A stretch of DNA of 64,000 nucleotides, from contig JAEOAD010000004.1 in NCBI GenBank assembly GCA_036365145.1, forward strand, positions 48,266,001 to 48,330,000, written 5' to 3'. Each line of letters begins with the position of its first letter. The first letter of the stretch is position 1. Below are positions 1-12,221 of this stretch, one piece after another. This stretch comes from Orientallactaga sibirica. Lineage: Eukaryota > Chordata > Mammalia > Rodentia > Dipodidae. The notes below the pieces were generated by a model, which worked only from the letters and a program-made list of their open reading frames with translations, was not told the DNA's origin and made no database searches. The position numbers were made by a program, and so were the translations under genes.

Positions 1-98
1 TCACTATGTAGTCTCAGGGTAGCCTCAAATTCATGGCGACCCTCCTACGTGAGCCTCCTGAGTGCTGGGATTAAAGGCGTGCGCCACCACTCCTGGCC
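1..98 (-). repeat. B1-like SINE, cut by window edge
   Basis: Reverse-oriented 7SL-derived unit: 'tatgtagtctcaggg' through 'gctgggattaaaggcgtgcg', ending in 'ccactcctggcc'. The head-proximal part is complete; the tail lies off the left edge. Confidence 0.85.
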
Positions 99-364
99 TG
101 TATCCTTTTTTGAAACTCCCTTTCTGAACATGCAATCCATGGGGCATCTACTTCCTGTACACAAATTTCCAGGCCAACTATAGATCACAGAGGCAAACAC
201 TCAGGGATGAGGTTCAGAAATGTTCATCTTAGTAAGCTCCTGATATACTAAAACTTTTGTTTTGTCTTAACTCATCACTTCTTTCAGTCAAGGTATGCAT
301 TTCTCTCATGCCTCCACAAAGTGGGCTCTTCTTCCCACTACTTTCTAAATTCTTTTTTCAAAAA

Positions 365-368
365 ATTT

Positions 369-413
<45 letters not shown>

Positions 414-582
414 CAAGAGAAACATAGAGTGAATATGGGTGCTCTAGGACCTCCTGCCTCTGCAAACAAATTCCAGATGCACATGCCACACTATTTTGGC
501 TTGATGTGGGTACTGGGAAATCAAACCCAAGCAGTCAGGCTTTGCAAGCAAGCACCTTAACTGCTGAGCCATCTCTCCAACT
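365..582 (-). repeat. B2-like SINE with (GT)n tail
   Basis: Reverse tRNA-derived unit ending 'gagccatctctccaactccc'. Its A-rich tail side has expanded into a perfect (GT)20 tract at 371-411. Confidence 0.85.
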
Positions 583-831
583 CCCACATTTTTCCTTAAC
601 AATTTTCCCCCTTACCTTATTTTGGAGTGTATATTATTTCTTTATTTTCTATGGATAGAGACTATTCTACATCCCTTACTTCAAGATCTCTTTTCTGTTT
701 CAATTATTATACCTAATGCATGTGGTAGGTACTCAAAAACTATTGGTTCAAATTAACACTCTTTATCATCATTTTGTCAAATAGTTTGTAAGATGAAAAT
801 TAATTCCATTCTGATTTTGTTTTTACTTTTT

Positions 832-1062
832 AAAAAATATATTTTATTTATTTACTTGGGAGATAGAAAGAGGCAGAGAGAGAGAGAGAGAGAAAGGGAG
901 GGGGGAGAGAATGGGCATGTCAGAGCCTCTAGCCACTGAAAACGAACTCCAGATGCATGTGCCACCTTGTGCATCTGGCTTACATGGTTCCTGGAGAATT
1001 GAACTGGGATCCTTTGGCTTTGCAGGCAAACACCTTAACTGCTAAGCCATCTCTCCAGCCCC
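832..1062 (-). repeat. B2-like SINE
   Basis: Near-consensus reverse copy with a 'tttatttattt' tail and (GA)n run, and with 'tgcatctggcttacatgg' and 'taagccatctctccagcccc'. The tRNA-like A and B boxes are readable on the minus strand. Confidence 0.9.
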
Positions 1063-1357
1063 TGCTTTTACTTTTTTTATTATTAAATTATTATATTTAT
1101 TGAGGGAAGTACAGAGCCAAGGAAGGGCACCCACATAGCTAGAAATCCCACATGGAGGGCCTGGAAAGAACCGTGGAAAGAAAAAAGAGGGAAGAAAATT
1201 CGAGGAGCTCCTGCCATTTGGGGAGCTGGAGGGGATAAAGGAACCCATGTGGAGAGTAAGGGCTAGGGGGCCCAGGCCCAGCCATACCAGGCCCAGCTGA
1301 GGGAAGAATCTTACCCACAGCTGGGAATTGGTTTTACTGTTATGAAACAAAGTCTTA

Positions 1358-1690
1358 TGTGCATCCCAGGCTGGTATTGAACTCATGGTCTTCCTGCCTT
1401 AGTCTCCTGAGTGCTAGGATGACAGAACATGTCTGACTCCAACTCAAATTCTTGTTCAGAGTAAAGTAGGGCATAATGATAAAACTATAAACAAAATTCT
1501 TTCATTTTATTCTTTTGATGATACTAGAGATTGAACCAAGAGCTTTTCATTATATCCCTAAGCTATGTCCATAGCCCTCTTCCCCTCGTTTTTTAAATTT
1601 TGAGACAGATTCTTACTGTATTGCTCAGGCTTTAGTATAGAATGAGAATTCTGTAGTCCAGGCAGGCATTGAATTTGCAGTTCTCCTGCT
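1358..1690 (-). repeat. Two old B1-like fragments
   Basis: 'cccaggctggtattgaactcatgg...' (1,358-1,436) and 'ttgagacagattcttactgtattgctcaggc...' (1,596-1,690) resemble diverged reverse B1 sequence. Similarity is weak. Confidence 0.45.
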
Positions 1691-1782
1691 TTAGTAACTG
1701 GTACCTGTTTTTTCCCTCTGTGGCGAGGTTTATACACAATTATTACATTGTTTCTATTTTGTACTTTGATACCTCTGCTCTA

Positions 1783-3955
1783 CTGGTGCTTTGACTATAA
1801 GTATATGTCCCCCATAGCCTTAGGTAATTTGATTAAGATAAAGCTTCATACTTAGCCTTTAGTAGGCAGAGCAATGCTGGGGGAGGCGTGTCACTGGAGA
1901 TGTATCTTGTAGTCTAGCCCTACTATGTGTGCAAAGAGCCAGCTTGAGGTCTGCTGTTCATACCAACTGGTGCTGGCTCTTCTCTTTCTCTCTTCTGTGG
2001 ATGTGTGAGGTGAGCCAGCTTCTTCCACCATGATGATATTCTCCTAGATTCTGCAGGCCTCCCATGAGCTGCTTCTGGTTGTGTGTCTTTCCATCGATGC
2101 AAAGGTAACTGCAACAGAAAGTTGGTACCAGGAGTGGGTTCAGTACTGTGATGAATCTAACCATGTGTGTTTTGGTCTTTTGGAATTTGTTTGTGGGAAG
2201 AATATGGTAGGATTTGGTACTTTGGATTAGAGACGTCTTTCAATGAGTAAGTACTGTAAACAGAACGTGATGGACTATTCTGGTGAGAGTTTGACAATTC
2301 TAAATGCAGACAGAATTGTGGACTTGAAGGCCTGGCTTATGAACTTTCAAAGGGGAAGAATAGGACTTTGTTGGAACTGGGCTACTGGTGGGAAGGCTGG
2401 TTGTGTTCTTCTGCCTATATCTGAGAATTTGAACAACGTAAAATTTAAAATTGATGGACTGGTGTGCTCGGTGCAAGTATAGAACAGAAAGATATAAAAG
2501 ATGCACATTTTATCATAGGAAAATTTCAAGCAAGTTTAAAGTTACAGTCATAGAGACTGGTTTTAGGTTACTTAAGCTCCAAGTGTTAAGGAGATTGTCA
2601 CCATCAAAGGTATTTCTTGAGAAAATGGAAAAGATATACCCTGGGCATGAGCCATGGAAGGCTCAAGCTAGTAAGAATACAAATTCTTGTGAAAGGCGCT
2701 GGCTTGAAGGAAGACTGGTGAAGAAGTATCCTGCTCCTCAAGGTAAAGCTTTGTCACTCTCCACACACTAGATATACAAATTTGGCTATGCCATCCCCCT
2801 GGTACTGGTTTTGGAAGAATGAGAATGCAAGGAAGCAGGTCATGATGTGCACATAGTTCCAGGAGCCAGTGAGAAGCAGCAATGTGAAGCAAGGTTGAAA
2901 TCCCTGTATGCAGACCCAGTAAGGCCATTATATGAAGCTGTGAAGATGAACTGTGCTTTGAATGTATTCCTGAAGATGTTTTGGAATACTAGGACTGGGG
3001 AATGTCTAAAATGTAGAGCTGCCAGCTCAGGATAGAATTTTTCCAAGGTTGTGAGCAGCCCAGCTCTGGACCTGGAAACCCAGAGACTTTATCTCTGGAC
3101 TTGGAACTGCTGAGAGTTGCCTGTTTGTTGTTGATTTTACATTGCTCAAGTCTTTCATTTTTATGCCTTCTTTTTGCAATGGAAATATTTACTCTGTGCT
3201 ATTATGTGTTAGAAGTATACAACTTGTGTTTTGATTTTACAAGGCTCACAGTTAAAAGATAGCCTTGAATGTCAGGTAACTTTGACTTTGTGAGGACCTT
3301 TCAATTTGGACTAAATGCAAATTACATTGTGAGATAATTGCTGGAGAGATGATTCAGCAGTTAAAGGCACTTGCTTATATTGTGAGATTATCATGAGTCT
3401 ATGTGGGCCAGGAATAGAGTATGGTGGTTTTAATGTAAAGGCATGTCTCTCATAGCCATAGGTATTTGAGAAAGAGAGATAGGAAGAAAGAGAGAGAGAA
3501 TGGACATGCCAGATGCCAGAGCTTCCTGCCATTGCACAAACTCCAGATGCATTCACTATTTTGTGCAGCTGGTTTTACATAGGTACTGGTGGATCAAAAC
3601 GGGACTGACAGGCTTTGCAAGAAAGCACTTTAATCACTGAACCTTCTCCCAAGTCCCAGCCTTAGGTACTTTTAATGCAGATTAAGCTTCCTACTTAGTC
3701 TTCAGCAGGCAGAACCCTGCTGGAACAGGTGTGTCACTGAAGTCAGATCTTGTAGTCCAGCCTTACTAGGTGTGTAAAGAGCCAGCATGAGCTCTGCAGT
3801 TCATGTTGGCTGGTGCTGGTTCTTGTCTCTCTCTCTCTCTCGTGCATGTATGAAGTGGACAAACTTCTTCTGCCATGATGATAATTCCTCTGGAATCTGT
3901 AAACCTCAAATAAACCCATAAACTGTTTCTGGTCAAGTGAAAAGGTAACTACAAC
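1783..3955 (+). mobile_element. ERVL-MaLR-type element, LTR-internal-LTR
   Basis: The 5' LTR (about 1,783-2,116) and 3' LTR (about 3,420-3,955) share the series 'cagcaggcag', 'tgtcactg', 'agccagc', 'ccatgatgat' and a 'gtaact.caaca' end. Directly after the 5' LTR comes 'gttggtaccaggagtgg', the conserved start of MaLR internal sequence. The internal region has no coding capacity, as is normal for this non-autonomous class. A B2-like SINE (3,464-3,657) interrupts the 3' LTR. No clear TSD was seen. Confidence 0.75.
3464..3657 (-). repeat. B2-like SINE inside a MaLR 3' LTR
   Basis: Reverse copy running from a (GA)n-rich tail to 'gaaccttctcccaagtccc', splitting the surrounding LTR between 'catagccataggtat' and 'gccttaggtac'. 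It is therefore younger than the LTR element. Confidence 0.8.
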
Positions 3956-3981
3956 ACGTATCTTCCTCATTTTTCCCCTCA

Positions 3982-3985
<4 letters not shown>

Positions 3986-4028
<43 letters not shown>
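3986..4028 (+). repeat. (GT)n microsatellite
   Basis: About 21 perfect GT units directly before a reverse B1-like SINE. Confidence 0.95.
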
Positions 4029-4171
4029 TTTTTTTGAGGTAGGGTCTCTCTCAAGGCCAGGCTGACCTAGAATTAACTATGTAGTCTCAGGGTGGCCTCG
4101 AATTCATGGCGATCCTCCTACCTCTGCCTCCTGAGTGCTGGGATTAAAGGCGTGTGCCACCACGCCCGGCT
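4028..4171 (-). repeat. B1-like SINE, near-consensus
   Basis: Full-length reverse copy from the T-tail and 'gaggtagggtctctctcaagg' to 'gtgtgccaccacgcccggc'. Confidence 0.92.
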
Positions 4172-4301
4172 TCTTTTTGTGTTTTTTTTTTTTTCTCTTT
4201 TTCTTCTTTTGTCTTCTCTGTGTCTCACTTCTTTTTCATACCAAGTATCACACTTCATTATCTAAGTCACTATGTTATTATTATTCCTACTGGTGCTATT
4301 C

Positions 4302-4382
4302 AAGACAGGGTCTTGTGATGTAGCCAAAGCTGGCCTTGAATCCACGGTGCTGGGATTAGAGGGGGACATCACCACATCTGGC
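4302..4382 (-). repeat. Old B1-like fragment
   Basis: 'gacagggtcttgtgatgtagcc...' through 'ggtgctgggattagaggggg' resembles a diverged, shortened reverse B1 unit. Confidence 0.55.
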
Positions 4383-5533
4383 ATTATCTGAGTCTTAAAA
4401 TTGGTCGCTGTCTTCAAACTTACTTTCTAACTAGACAGCAAAGACAGTTCTAAAATAAGAGCAACAAATCTGTATTGTTTACCATTACATTTAGGAATCA
4501 AAACAAGTGCCTTACTCAACACAAAGGGTCCTCTGAAAATTACACAGCCTACCCCCATTACCTTCAGAATCAACCTATTTTAATTCTTATTGTAGAATTC
4601 CCCATTTTGTTTCCCTAAGCTTTCAACAATTAGATTTCTACTGTGTCAGAAAAGCATTTTTGTGTGGAAGAAATATGTATGAGTATGTGCTTTGGGGCCC
4701 AGTCTTACCAAAATCTTTTTAGTCACTAGACAGACCTAATCTGAACCGATTGATTCAGGGATCTGTGAATTTCCTGAAATCTCATGCAAAGGGTTTGTGC
4801 ATATTTCTGGGAAAAGGCCACAGCTTTCAGCAGATTCTCAATGGAATTCCTGACTCAAACAAAGCAAGAAGTCCACTGACATCCCATGCACTGTCCATGG
4901 TGCCTATTCCCAGGTTCTCATTTTCAGTACTCCATTCTCCCAGCTTGATTGGGTTGTGCTAATGACTCCCTTACTCTTTTTATTATTATTATTTTGTTTT
5001 GTTTTCACTTTTAAAATTTACATATACTATGACCAGTTATACTCTTATCCCCTCGCCCCTGCTCTTGTTAACCTAGGGGCCCTCTTCCATAGGGTTATGA
5101 TATCACTGTGGAGTAATGAGTACCTCAGTCAGTCTCTGTGGGATAGCAGCAGGACTGTGTCTACCCACCCTGTGGCTCTTATAATCTTTCCGTCCCCCTC
5201 TCTCTCAGTGTTCCCTGAGCCATTGCAGGCCTGTTGTCAGTCTGATTTAGTGTTGAGTTTTCTGTAGCCTCTGCATTTCTGCTTTGATTGATCACTGTGT
5301 CTGTCACCATCACCCTGTTGTCAGGCTAGCAGTAAGAGCAGTATTCATGCCACCATTTCCTCTGTAATTTCTCTTGGGACCTGCGAAGATGTGGTAGAGG
5401 TGGCATGTCTTGTATTGGCACGTGGCTATCATCTTGTCTTAGCTATGTATCTTGGTTCTCCTCTGTTTTCTCTGCCCTCTGTCAAATGAAGCAGATTCTT
5501 CAACCAAGAGTGAGAGCAGCTTGGGTTAAAGGG

Positions 5534-5880
5534 TATTGCAGTTAGTTTCAGTTGCTGGCAGAAAACACAAAACCAATAGCAGCTTGTGGGTGGAAAGGGT
5601 TTATTTTGTCTTACAGACTTGAGGAGAAGCTCCATGATGGCAGGAGAAATGATGGAATGAGCAGAGAGTGGTCATCACTTCCTGGCCAACATCAGGTGGA
5701 CAATAGCAGCAGGAGAGTGTGCCAAACACTGGCAAGGAGAAGCTGGGTATAATTCCCATAAGTCCACCCCCAACAATACACTGCCTCCAGGAGGCTTCAA
5801 TTACTAAATTGCCACCAGCTGAGGACATAGCATTCAGAACACATAAGTTTATGGGGAGACACACAAATCAAACCAGCACA
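5534..5880 (-). mobile_element. Solo MaLR-type LTR with perfect 5-bp TSD
   Basis: Reverse LTR of the same family as those at 6,603 and 18,864, running from 'tattgcagttag' to 'aaaccagcaca'. It is flanked by AAGGG at 5,529-5,533 and 5,881-5,885. The terminal TG has decayed to TA. It interrupts L1 3'-UTR sequence. Confidence 0.85.
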
Positions 5881-6602
5881 AAGGGGTTATACAAAGCTAT
5901 TTGAGAGACTTTTTTTTTTTTTTTTTTTGGTGTGCAAGCTCACTCTTCTTCAGAGAGCAGCAGGGAGAGGGGGCTTCTCTCTGAAGTCTGAGTTTCCTGA
6001 CCATGGGATTCTGACTTAGTTTCCAGTACCAGGTGTGAGTTTCTCCCACTAAGTGGGCCTCATGTCCAATCAGAGAACAGTTGGTTACTCGCAGTGGCTA
6101 TGTCACTATTGTACAAGTGTGTACTTCTTGTTCAGCTACTTAATTTGGTAGTATGTACAGTCCCCTGCTTATTAATGCTGTTGGTTCCATTGTCCTCCTG
6201 TGGATCCCATAAGGCTTTCCAGCACCATGAGGGCTAGCCAGGAGAGAGCTAGTTTCTCATTTGGTTCCAGAATGATATTCCAATGATCTGTGACAGCAGC
6301 CTGTGATGCCTTCAGATCTACCCCAGTGCCACCTCCATCAGCCAGGTGGCTGGAGACAAGCTTTTGAGATAAAAACATCTGAGTCTATTGGAGGACATTC
6401 AAACTACCACACTCCCCTAACCTGTTAAGGAACTGCTCCTCTCCTCTCTCCCTATTTCTTCTCACACCTGGTCTCATTCTAGTTTTATGTCCATATTTCC
6501 AGAGTTTGCTACCATTTGCACTCATCTTCACTTGATCCCGGTTATCAACTATACATGACAGAGTACATGCAGCATTTATCTTTCTGTGTCTGTGTGACTT
6601 GG

Positions 6603-8426
6603 TGTGGTGGTTTGATTCAGGTGTCCCTCATAAACTTAGGTGCTCTCAATGCCATTTCCCCAGCTGTTGAAAATTTTGGAATTAAACCCTCCTGGAGGCA
6701 GTGTATTGTTGGGGGTGGGCCTATGGGTGTTATAGCCAGCTTCCCCTTGTGAGTGTTTGGCACATTTTTCTGTTGTTGTTGTCTATCTGATGTTGGCCAG
6801 GAGGTGATGGCCACCCTCTGCTCATGCCATCATCTTCCCTGCCATCATGGATCTTCCACTCAAGTGTGTAAGCCAAAATAAACTTTTTTCCCACAAGTAG
6901 CTCTTAGGTATTTTTTTTCCAGCAATGTAAACCTGACTACAACAGTAACGTTGGTACAGAGGAGTGGTGTCATTTGGTGCCAGACACCTGACTGTGTGGC
7001 TTTGGCCTTTTGGAGCTGATTTTCAAGAGGAATGTGGAAGGATTTGAAACCTTGGCCTAAGAGATACTTTCAGTGATATAAGTACAGCTTGATGGACTAT
7101 TCTGGTCAAAGTTGAAAGACCTGAATGCAGTTAGAACTATGGACTGTGAAGTTTGGTTTATGAGGGTGAGAAAAAGCTTTGCCTGGACTGGGCTTGAAGC
7201 AGTTCATGTGAGAGGCTTGCTGTTATGCCCATGTCCTGAAAATTTGTGTAGGGTTGCATTGCATAGAAATAGACTGGTATGAGCAGAGGGATATGGCACA
7301 GAAAAAAAAAAAAATGAAATATCTGGGCTAAAACTTCTGCCCATTCATCTGTATGAGAGATTATAACCATTGAGATTGGGCCAGCTGACCTGGGCTGGGA
7401 CAGCAGAAAGAATGCAGTCTTTTCAAGGGTCTTAATGTTAAATAAGTGTCCTGTTCTTCAAAGTCTGCTTTATTCCCCCCTGGATTAACAAATTGGCACC
7501 ATCTGGTATTATGGATTATGGATTATAAGAAATGCAGGAAAGAGAGGATCATTGAATTTGCAGCTTGGTCTTGTGTTTTGGAAACGGCCATGGGCAGTGT
7601 GAAGCAGGTTTGCTGGATTCCTGCATGGAGACCTGATAGAGCCATGAGGATGGACCATGGGTTGCAGTGGAGATGCCGGGACCACAAAATGGCTGCTAAG
7701 GAGAGGTGCCAGCCCCAGATGAAGTTTTCCAGGACTGTGAGGAGCCTAGCTGGAGGACAGAGTCCAGAGATTTGTTGCTGGTTAGAATTATCAGACTTGG
7801 AGATTTGTCATTGACTAGAGTTGTTGGACTTGGAGCTACAGAGTTTGATGTTTGCCCTGTTTAAATCTTGTTTTGGATGAATATTTCTTTGCTATGCCCA
7901 ATGCCATCTTTTGCAGTGTTTATTCTGTGCTATTTTGGGTTTGGGGGGGGATTTTTTTGTGTTATGGCTCAGTTAAAAGACCTTGGATTATAGAGTTTGA
8001 ATATAATTAGGATTGATTAAAAGCTATGGGGATTTTTAAAGTTGGACTGAATGCATTGCATTTTACATCATGTATGGTTATCAGTTTATGGGGGCCAGGG
8101 GTGGAATATGGTGGTTTGATTCAGGTGTCCCCCATAAACTTAAGTGCTCTGAATGCCATGTCCCCAGCTGTTGGAAATTTGAGAATTAAACCCTCCTGTG
8201 TATTGTTGGGGGTGGGCTTATGGGTTTTATAGCCAGCTTCCCCCTGCCAGTGTTTGGCACACTCTCCTGTTCTTGTTGTCCAGCTGACATTGGCCAGGAG
8301 GTGATGTCCATTTTCCCCTGCCATCATAGTGCTTCCCCTCAAGTCTGTAAGCCAAAATAAACCTTTTTCCCACAAGCAGCTTTCGCTTGGGTGTTTTCTG
8401 CTAGCAATGTAAACCTGAATGCAACA
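6603..8426 (+). mobile_element. ERVL-MaLR-type element, complete LTR-internal-LTR
   Basis: The 5' LTR (6,603-6,944) and 3' LTR (8,107-8,426) start TGTGGTGGTTTGATTCAGGT or TATGGTGGTTT and end in 'gcaaca'. The internal region starts 'acgttggtacagaggagtgg' (primer-site-proximal MaLR sequence) and ends in the purine-rich 'tatgggggccaggggtggaa' just before the 3' LTR. It lies inside antisense L1; the flanks share CTTG with a one-base shift (left 6,598-6,601, right 8,428-8,431). ORFs up to 122 codons inside are fortuitous. Confidence 0.85.
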
Positions 8427-8839
8427 CCTTGCTTGGCATTATTTGTTCCAACTCCATCTGTTTTCTTGCAAGTTTCATTATTTCATTTTTTCTTACCACT
8501 GAGTAGAATTCCAGTGTGTATATATATTGCATCCTCCTTAGCCATTCATCAGTTATTAGGCATATGGGCTGATTCTACTTCCTAGCTATTGTGATTAGAG
8601 CAGCAAGAAACATGGCTGAACAAGTATCTCTGTAGTAAAAAGAGAAGTCTTTAGGGTACATACCCAGGACTGCTACAGCTGGATCAAGTGGTAGCTCTAT
8701 TTTCATCTTCTTCAGGAGTCACCATACTGATTTCCTTAGTACTTGTGTAAGTTTACACTCTCACCAGCAGTGGGTAAGTGCTCCTCTTCTCCTGCAGCCT
8801 CACCAGCATTTGTTGTCATTTGATTTTGTTGTGGTTTTG

Positions 8840-8955
8840 TTTTTTTGAGGGAGGGTCTCACTCTGGCCCAGACTAACCTGGAATTCACTATGTAGTCTCA
8901 GGATGGCCTCGAATTCACAGTGATCCTCCTCCTCTGCCTCCCAAGTGCTGGGATT
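8840..8955 (-). repeat. B1-like SINE inside antisense L1
   Basis: Reverse unit from 'ttttttgagggagggtctc' to 'caagtgctgggatta'. It lacks its head end and separates two parts of the same L1. Confidence 0.85.
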
Positions 8956-9540
8956 ATTTAATGAATGCCATCCTGTCTAGAGAGAGATGAAATCTCAGAG
9001 TCGTTTTGATTTGCATTTCTCTGATGACTAAAGATGTTGAACATCTGTTTCAGTGTGTGATGGCCATTTCTATTTCTTCCTTTGAGAATTTTCTGTTCAA
9101 TTCTCTATCCCATTTCTTGACTGGGTTGTTTGATTTTTTTTTTGTTTAGTTTTTTGAGTTCTTTATAGATTCTAGATAGAAGAGCTTTGTCAGAGGCATT
9201 GCTGGTGAAGATTTTCTCTCATTCTGTGGGATTTCTATTGACTCTGTTGATGGCTTGCTTGTCTGTACAGTAGCTTTTTAGTTTCATGAAGTCCCAGTGG
9301 TTGAGTGTTGATCGAATTTCCTGGGCTACTAGGGTCTTTTTCAGGAAGTCTTTCCCTACACCTATCTCATGTTCTCCCTGCTTTTTCTTCTAATTGTTTT
9401 AGAGTTTCAGGTCTTATCTCAAGGTCCTTAATCCATTTAACATTGACTTTTATGCAAGGTGAGAGAAGTGACTGTCTTACTCTTAATGACTATGTGAGTG
9501 TTTTATTTTTATTAATATAGCCAGTCTCAGCATCCTATAT

Positions 9541-10555
9541 TGTTGACTTGCTTTTCTTTATTTTCAACTATTGAATATTTTCAAGTCTTTCCAGAATGTT
9601 CTCATTCAGATTCATTTAGTTTTCTTAGGTCCTGAGCTAAGTATAGCCTTCTTACTTTCTTGCAGTGCTGACTACAATTCAACTCATTAAGATATATTTG
9701 ACCTTAACTTGTGTCCCTTATGTGGTGACAAGAACAACAGAGTTTGGAGCACTGACCTTTAATGTCTGTATGGCCATTATCCTTTAATTACAAACTTTTC
9801 TAAAATAAATTGAATTTGACAACTCTCCAGTGTTGCCTTTCAATATAAATGGATTTATTTCAGTCTCTAGAGCTTAGAGTCTAGTGACTTTCAGAAAATA
9901 ATTACCTCCATTCTGGCTAGTATCCCAGGAATACTGGCATTCTATGAAACTATTATAAATTATTCTGCTCCAGCTGCTCCAGGTACCCCTCCATTAGTCT
10001 CATTATGTACTCTACTGTAGAAATGATCATGACCTGTATATCCACAAGTCTTTTCTTGGATCACTGAAGGACCCAGAGTTGTCCATTGAGCAGTGCTATT
10101 AATTTTCTTTTCAATAGAACTAAAGTTTTGTACAGCTCAATTCATATGTTGCCGATGGCTTAGGGAGTACTTAGTATGTGTAAAGCAATATCTCTCAAAG
10201 TTAGTCATGATGTGGTCCTGCCCATCAGCCTTGTCTCTGCTCTAGTATCTCTTGCCGGATAGTCTGATAAATTGTCAGAACTGTGTAAAATCTCTTTACC
10301 AAAGACAAAACTCCATCTCTGGCTGGCAACAGGGCCCCAATCTTTGCCTTCTCCCAGCATAATAACTCATGGGGAAATTACAATTTCTTGGGGCCCAATT
10401 GACCCAGTAGTTCTTTAGCCAAAGGGAGAGGAACAACTGTCTCTAGAATATCTTTATGTCTGCCAAGAGGCAAGATTTTACTGTTGTTTGGATTGTGAAT
10501 GATAATCACAGGAAACAATAGTGTGGTGAAGACTTTTTGACCTATAATGAAAAGC
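9541..10555. other. Non-repetitive intergenic stretch
   Basis: No gene, SINE or LINE could be recognised. Minus-strand frames near 9,940-10,560 look faintly protein-like but contain several stops and match no family I know. Confidence 0.4.
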
Positions 10556-10559
10556 TTTA

Positions 10560-10690
10560 TGGGGCTGGAGAGATGGTTGGGCAGTTAAGGATACTTGCTT
10601 CCCAACCCTTCCCACCCCAGTTTGATCCAAAGCACCCACATACAGTCTGATGCAAAGTGGCTATATGTCCTTAATCCCAATGTCCTATTG
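10560..10690 (+). repeat. Diverged B2-like SINE, head half
   Basis: 'ggggctggagagatggttgggcagttaaggatacttgc' is the tRNA-like head. The body then departs from the usual consensus. Confidence 0.7.
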
Positions 10691-10784
10691 AGAGGTAGTT
10701 AGGTAGCTTTTTTAGGCAGTTAGGGTGACTGGGCCCCTGAAAGTATCCTTGCAGAGAGATCAAAGTACAATCTGACTTCTTTTA

Positions 10785-11020
10785 AAAAGTTTTTTATTTT
10801 TATTTATTTGAGACAGACAGACAGACAGACAGGCAGGCAGGCAAACACACACGTGTGTGTGTGTGTGGGGTTGGAGAATGGAATGCCAAGGCTTCCAACC
10901 ACTGCAAATGAACTTCAGATGCATGCACCATTTTGTGCATCCGGCTTACATAGAATCAAACCTGGGTCTTTAGGCTCTCCAGGCAAGAGCCTTAATCACT
11001 AAGCCATCCCTCTAGCTTGC
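10785..11020 (-). repeat. B2-like SINE with (GACA)n/(GT)n tail
   Basis: Reverse copy ending 'taagccatccctctagc'. The tail holds GACA/GGCA repeats (10,813-10,842) and CACACGTGTGTG alternation. Confidence 0.85.
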
Positions 11021-11369
11021 TTTGACTTCTTATCTCTTCCCTAGATCTGTTTTTCCACAACCAACCTGGGCCCTTCCTGGGAAGGAAGTCTTTCCTAGGA
11101 TTTAAATATTGTAGCTGATCAAGTTCAGTCCTGGAACATGGTGTCATGGCTGGTATCTCCCAGAGACAGTCCCTAGACCCAACTAACCAGCTGTGCCTCT
11201 GACTCACCTGAGCCAAAAAGTAGAGCCCACCACCATGAGGTTATAAATACGTTTGTGAGGGGAGGGCATGCTCTCTGAGCTGCCTGACCACTTGGGAACC
11301 TCCAGCTACCAGTGAATTTCCCCTCAGTTAGGCTCATGCCCAACCAGGCCAAGCCTAGGGGAGAGCCTG

Positions 11370-11728
11370 TCTGGTAGTATGAATAGATGGCCCCCAATAT
11401 ATTCAGTGTTTTATTAGTTTCTAGTTTGCATCTGCAGCCACCTGGCTGGTGGCAGTGTCACTGGGTGGATCCTAAGGTGTGGTGGTGGGTTTGAGATTTC
11501 AATCTAAAGATATGCTAAGTGTGCCTAGCTGGAGTTCCTGAGGTGTGATGTGCAGTGTGGGTTTTGGCTTGTGGTGTTGCTCTCTGTGTTTGGTCCTGTA
11601 AAAGCAGGCCAGCTTCTTCTGTCATATGGAACTTCCCCTGGATCTGTAAGCTTCAATAAATATCCATTCCTCCATAACTTTGCTTGGTCTGGAAGTTCAT
11701 CTCAGAGAACCTGAAGCTGTCTGCTACA
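11370..11728 (+). mobile_element. Solo LTR (family of 41,161 and 41,795)
   Basis: About 359 bp from 'tctggtagtatgaatagatgg' to 'agctgtctgctaca', with an internal 'cttcaataaatatcc' poly(A)-signal region. Length and sequence match two copies at 41.2-42.1 kb. No exact TSD was seen. Confidence 0.75.
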
Positions 11729-11801
11729 GCACCCCCACCTCTGATTCTCCACATGGGCTCTTTACCCCATCTAGCTCCCCACATGGCAGGAATGCTTTGA
11801 A

Positions 11802-12064
11802 CTTTTTTTTTTTTAAAAAATTTATTTATTTATTTATTTGAGAGAGACAGAGAGATACAGGATTAGGCAGGTAGAGAGAGAGAGAGAGAGAGAGAGAAGA
11901 GAGAGAGAGGGCAGGCCAGGGACTCCAGCCACTGCAAACAAACTCCAGATGCATGTGCCCCCTTGTGCATCTGGCTTATGTGGGTCCTGGAGAATTGAGC
12001 CTCGAACTGGGGTCCTTAGGTTTCACAGACAAGCGTTTAACCACTAAGCCATCTCTCCAGCCCT
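11802..12064 (-). repeat. B2-like SINE
   Basis: Reverse copy with a TTTA tail, a long (GA)n run and the ending 'taagccatctctccagccc'. It carries a small duplication ('ttgagcctcgaactgggg') in the B-box region, also found in the copy at 57.1 kb. Confidence 0.9.
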
Positions 12065-12221
12065 AAACTTTCTTGTCTTCCTTTTCTCTCCATGTTTTTT
12101 CCAGACCCTCCATGTGGGCTCTCAAGCCAATTGGGTGCCTTTCATTGGTTCTGTACTTCCCTCAATAAATATAATAACTTAATAATTATCCTGCTCAGTC
12201 TTATTTTACTCAATTCTTTTA

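Larger units (their letters stand above)
4970..9540 (-). mobile_element. L1 LINE, 3' half, antisense, broken by later insertions
   Basis: L1 3'-UTR-type sequence (about 4,970-5,533 and 5,886-6,470) leads into reverse ORF2-type sequence (6,480-6,602, 8,427-8,839, 8,956-9,540). Landmarks include 'gatttgcatttctctgatg' near 9,010 and the 'cagcctcaccagcatttgttg' segment near 8,800, both familiar from antisense mammalian L1. The element is split by a solo LTR (5,534-5,880), a MaLR provirus (6,603-8,426) and a B1-like SINE (8,840-8,955). Many stops; not coding. Confidence 0.8.

Noticed and set aside
7446..7814. 122-codon + strand ORF
   Set aside because: It lies wholly in the non-coding internal region of the MaLR element. 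A related stretch in the 33.7-kb copy is shorter and altered, so there is no sign of coding constraint.
9940..10560. Protein-like minus-strand frames, one open for about 60 codons
   Set aside because: Interrupted by several stops in each frame and matching no family I can recognise. An open run of this length is not significant; a translated search would decide.
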